From Macrolepiota albuminosa (taxonomy: Eukaryota; Basidiomycota; Agaricomycetes; Agaricales; Agaricaceae): a DNA stretch of 64,000 bases. Location: positions 62,001 to 126,000 of the forward strand of contig JAMWFC010000016.1 in NCBI GenBank assembly GCA_027475525.1. The letters run 5' to 3'. This document shows positions 60,639 to 64,000 of the stretch, in pieces (positions within the stretch are counted from its first letter, which is position 1; every line of letters begins with the position of its first letter). The position numbers and the translations under genes were made by a program. A model generated the notes under the pieces. That model ran no database searches. It was not told the DNA's origin and was given only the letters and a program-made list of their open reading frames with translations.

Positions 60639-61100
60639 TGTCACTCTGAAGGCTATGGCTCAGTCATACAGCTGGTATAGAGGAAGATTCAAAGTATATT
60701 AGAGTATATACTAACAATATCATAATAACTACTCACCTGGCAGAGGAAGATCTAAAGAAAACAAGTTTAGAGATTCTTTATGCCAGGATTGACACTTCTG
60801 GGGCCTCTGAAGCATGAGAACAACTGTACAGGACAACAAAATCTCAAAAAAAAACTCAAAAATTGCCTAAACAAATAAGTGCACAAGGACTTCGGAGGTC
60901 AGAAAAGCAAACTCCAGCTTATGTAAGCAGTCTGAAAGCAGTACTCAAGGGCCCATTGTCTGAATGATAGCTAAAGAACCAGAGCACCTCAAGGGCTGAG
61001 AATAGTACTAATAGATAATATTGAAAGAATAGAAGCAGTAAAATAAAAGAATGACAGCAGAAATAAGGGATGAATAAAGGGAGAATAAAAGAATAAAGAG
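60639..61100 (-). mobile_element. Worn inverted solo LTR (copy 4)
   Basis: Reverse-complement match to the TGTCAG...TTACA LTR family, recognisable by GGCTATGGCTCAGTCA at the left and by CTAAAGAACCAGAGCACCTC and GGGCTGAGAATAGTACTA in the middle. The outer end (TGTCAGGGG side) is no longer visible, so the right limit is approximate. Confidence 0.8.
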
Positions 61101-61342
61101 TTGTAATGGATCATCACACTAGTTACAAGTATCAATGACACTGTTACCAGACATTAGAGTATTACATAGGACAAAGTCAAATCTGATATAGTGGTCTGAT
61201 TTAGCATTGTGTAATCTACACAAGATGGTTCTAGCCTGTAACCAATGGTTACATTTTTTTAAATCTTCTGCTATTGGCTTTAGACTCTAGGCTTGTTACC
61301 AACTAGGCAACTCATTAAAAACTCTTGACTTCTGTTGGCATC

Positions 61343-62040
61343 ATGTCAAAAACATGCTTTCATGACTGGCTCTCTTGATTCAGAGCATCCTTTCCCAGAT
61401 ACAGGTAATCTACCTGTCTCACAAGCTGTGAAGATGCTAGTTGTGTCAATGTACCAGCCCCTACCAAGGATGAAAAGCTACCTCATGATACCAGTGCAAG
61501 CATTGGAATGCCTGGTGGATTATTCATCTCATAAATGATGTCTATAGTGAGGCCTGATGATAAACCAGAGGAGAAGTCTGCAGTCCCAGGAGTGTCACTA
61601 CTAGCAAGCCAGATGCCTTCATTAATGTACCCTGTATTGCCCAAGAGCTCATCTGCTCAGTCCAAAGGTCAACCAGACCTTACACAGTATTTGGAGCTGG
61701 TGCAAGGCAATGCTTTTATGCACAGCACCCCATTTCAGACTACTCCAACTGAGTGGCACTTGGAGTTTGTGGCAGACACTGCTGCTGGACAAGGACAGTT
61801 GTTGTTGATGACATATGGACAGCAGCAAGAATCAGCAATAAGGGTCAGTATTGAGGACAACAATGTTGTATAGCTGTGGAAGGCACCAAAGGCACCTAAA
61901 GACCAGGAGTTGCCTGGAGGAGGGCAAACAGCTGCAGGTGAGGCACAAAGGCCTCAGGAAAGTTCTGGATTTAGAATCTGAACTAGACTCCTCAGATGAT
62001 GAGGAGAGTAAGAGGTCACATTTGACCTTATCTATCTAAT
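61343..62040 (+). pseudogene. Transposon-flanked ORF remains, family unclear
   Basis: Plus-strand open stretches, the longest 61535-61873 (SLLASQMPSLMYPVLPKSSS, then TPFQTTPTEWHLEFVADTAA), followed by an acidic end (SELDSSDDEESK). Stops occur between them. It looks like a worn gag-type protein by position and composition, but no zinc knuckle or other motif confirms this. Confidence 0.35.
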
Positions 62041-62055
62041 TACAACTGGTGTTGG

Positions 62056-62215
62056 ACTGATATGTTATCAACATGAGTACTCAGTCCATGTAAAATAGAC
62101 TATATCCTATAATATGTACCTGTTATCAACATGAGTACTGCATATCATAAGTAATGGTATTCAGTTTCATAAGTACTCAAGACATACCTCAGTCCATGTA
62201 AAATAGACTGAGGTA
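62056..62215. repeat. Short direct repeats, possible LTR remains
   Basis: TGTTATCAACATGAGTACT occurs twice (about 62060 and 62121), and CAGTCCATGTAAAATAGACT occurs twice (about 62081 and 62191). Such repeats next to the end of a copia pol relic may be leftovers of its LTR. Confidence 0.6.
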
Positions 62216-62459
62216 CTTCTGAGCCCCAATCTGTCACTATGTATGCTCATGCTCCCTGATTACCATATCAGTTCATGCCATCATGCCCCCACAACCTAGC
62301 GTCCAGTGCAACTCTATCTCAACACTTCTCCTGAGTCAGCGGATGTGTTCTGGCTCACACAGTCTGAGAACCTCACATAATTTCTAGTGTTGTAAGCATG
62401 CCAGTGGCTTCATAAATAGGTCTGCTGGGTTCTCCTCACTCAGTATGTAGTTTAGGTTG

Positions 62460-64000
62460 ATTTTGCCATGTTCAACCAGCTGCCTCATGTAGTGATGTCT
62501 GATGTTGATATGTTTTACTCAGTTGTGATTCCATTTGTTCTCTGCAATCATGATCAAGCCATTGTTGTCCCCTAAAACCTGCGCTGGGTATGGTACCTCA
62601 AAATCAATTTCTATCAGCTCTGAGAATATCCACTGTATGTGCTCTGCTGCTCTCCCCAGCATGATGTATTCTGCTTCTGGTGTTGATGTCTGACATGAAG
62701 TCAGAGTTGTAGTAGCTGTGCAGAGTGTAGTTGGTGTAGCTGTCACCCTCATACCTCAACTTATAATGTAGGGTGGCCTTGATGTATTGCATGACATGTT
62801 TTAGGGCCAACTAGTGAGCTTTTCTGAGTTGCTTCATGAATCGGCTAAGGAAGGTGACTGCATATGCTATATTGGGGTGTGTACCAACTTGCACATACAT
62901 GAGTGATCTTAATGCTTTGTTGTAGGGCTTGTCCTGCATGTACTTGAGGTTCTCAGGACTTTTAGTATGTTGAGTGTGGCTCAGTACTATTCTGGGAGGC
63001 AATGGCATGTATTTCAGTTTGCAATCTGCCATCCCAAAATACTCAAGCACTTGCTTAGGGTACTCCTCCTGGTCCATGGTAAGGTATCTCTGTTTGTAGT
63101 TGTGGGTGATTCTAATTCTGAGTACAAAGTGAATGTCCTCCATGTTCTTGACTTGAAACCTCTCATCCAGCTCCTAGCATGCTAGTCTCGATTCTTCTGG
63201 TAACAATGACATTCTAGTTGTGTTGTTGTGTATGTGCTTGTTACTATGTGTCTGCCATCTCTTTTCTTGACCTCACTGACTGGTCAGCCTCTGATCGCTT
63301 GTATCCTAGTCTCACCATGTCCTCATCCAATGTCCTCCACCAGTTGTTTCTAGCATCTATTGTTCCGTATATTGCCTTGTCTAGTGCCGCCACCAAATTT
63401 TTCTTGTCATCCTCCATGTGCTCTAGCTCTTCCATGCTCATGTTGTTGTCTGCATCATTGCTCCCTCTAACCCGTTGTCCCACTGCAAAGTTGACCTCAA
63501 AGACGTTGCTGGGCTTCTTTGCATATCCCTTAGGTTGTTCCATAAGTATAGGGGCTTGTGTAGGCACATTCAAGTAGGTGCTAGTATAATTGACCTGCCA
63601 AATTTCATAGTCACAAACTATACTGATAGCAAGATTTATGCATAGCAACTCATGGCATCACCAAAAAGTCTACCCCTGGGATCTGGATGAAGCCTTTTGC
63701 CACCAGTCTTGCCTTCTTTCCCATGATCTGCCCATCTCTGTTGTACTTCAACGGGAATGTCCAACAATTTTTCATTGTCCAGGCACTCAGTAGTTGCAGT
63801 ACAAGATGCCACACTCCATGTTTGTACATCTGCGCCATATCCTTATTCATCGCCTGTCTCCACAGGTCTGGTCTAGTCATGGCCTCACTGTAGGTCCTCA
63901 GAATTCAGATCTTGTCTCCTAGCTTGTCTTGATTTGATGCCACTGCAGCTGTGGGCATATCTTTGTCATTATAGAGGCTGTCTGGTATGCAGGCAGACAA
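62460..64000 (-). pseudogene. Ty1/copia pol relic, cut by the window end
   Basis: Minus strand, right to left: 63880-63650 (RPDLWRQAMNKDMAQMYKHG, KARLVAKGFIQIPGVDF) and 63648-63244 (YLNVPTQAPILMEQPKGYAK) form the start of copia reverse transcriptase; 63143-62811 continues with LRSLMYVQVGTHPNIAYAVT; 62752-62519 has the RNase H part TPEAEYIMLGRAAEHIQW and QVLGDNNG. Each piece is open but frames change between them, and the YVDD box is not visible. The integrase would lie beyond 64000. CpG-poor, so moderately old. Confidence 0.9.

Noticed and set aside
1..64000. CRISPR arrays, rRNA genes and tRNA genes
   Set aside because: No regularly spaced repeats of CRISPR type, no rRNA-like conserved blocks, and no cloverleaf with a convincing TpsiC arm was found by eye. 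A tRNA could be missed without a scan.

Overview
The window looks like a piece of a basidiomycete (Agaricomycetes-type) nuclear genome. The evidence is genes split by many 47-64 nt GT-AG introns, a DUF6533-type membrane protein (a basidiomycete family), a polyketide synthase with the SAT-KS-AT-PT-ACP-ACP-TE layout of mushroom orsellinic acid synthases, and Ty1/copia, Ty3/gypsy and Tc1 elements of the kind common in these fungi.

Layout. 1-4640: no recognisable gene, but four exact 77-bp tandem duplications. 4641-11466 (+): a non-reducing polyketide synthase in nine exons, broken in the AT domain by another 77-bp duplication plus one missing base. 11677-13774 (-): a convergent DUF2235 alpha/beta-hydrolase gene with all splice junctions readable. 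13.8-20.5 kb: gene-poor. 20576-24037 (-): a secreted GH3 beta-glucosidase-type enzyme. 25126-25937 (-): a two-exon heme-thiolate (chloroperoxidase-like) peroxidase. 26.3-28.1 kb: weak, unassigned spliced ORFs. 29097-30438 (-): the DUF6533 protein. 31.4-52.6 kb: a nest of transposons. In it, a young gypsy chromovirus (34127-39869, 206-bp LTRs, TCATC target duplication) sits inside an older gypsy relic; a degenerate copia element (40.1-47.7 kb) has been hit twice by a third LTR family; and a dead Tc1 element lies at 49328-50840. 53118-54592 (-): a UbiA-type prenyltransferase. 57052-57750 (-): a GFA/CENP-V-like zinc protein. 59.4-64.0 kb: gypsy and copia relics running off the right edge.

How the genes might work together: the polyketide synthase should make an orsellinic-acid-type aromatic ring, the UbiA enzyme could prenylate such a ring, and the heme-thiolate peroxidase could oxidise or halogenate it. 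All three lie in one 50-kb stretch, with the transposon block between the prenyltransferase and the rest. That a meroterpenoid pathway exists here is inference; only the individual enzyme calls rest on sequence.

Data quality: seven tandem duplications all have a period of exactly 77 bp, the size of a common de Bruijn graph k-mer. They are best read as unmerged contig overlaps in the assembly rather than biology, and one of them breaks the polyketide synthase frame.
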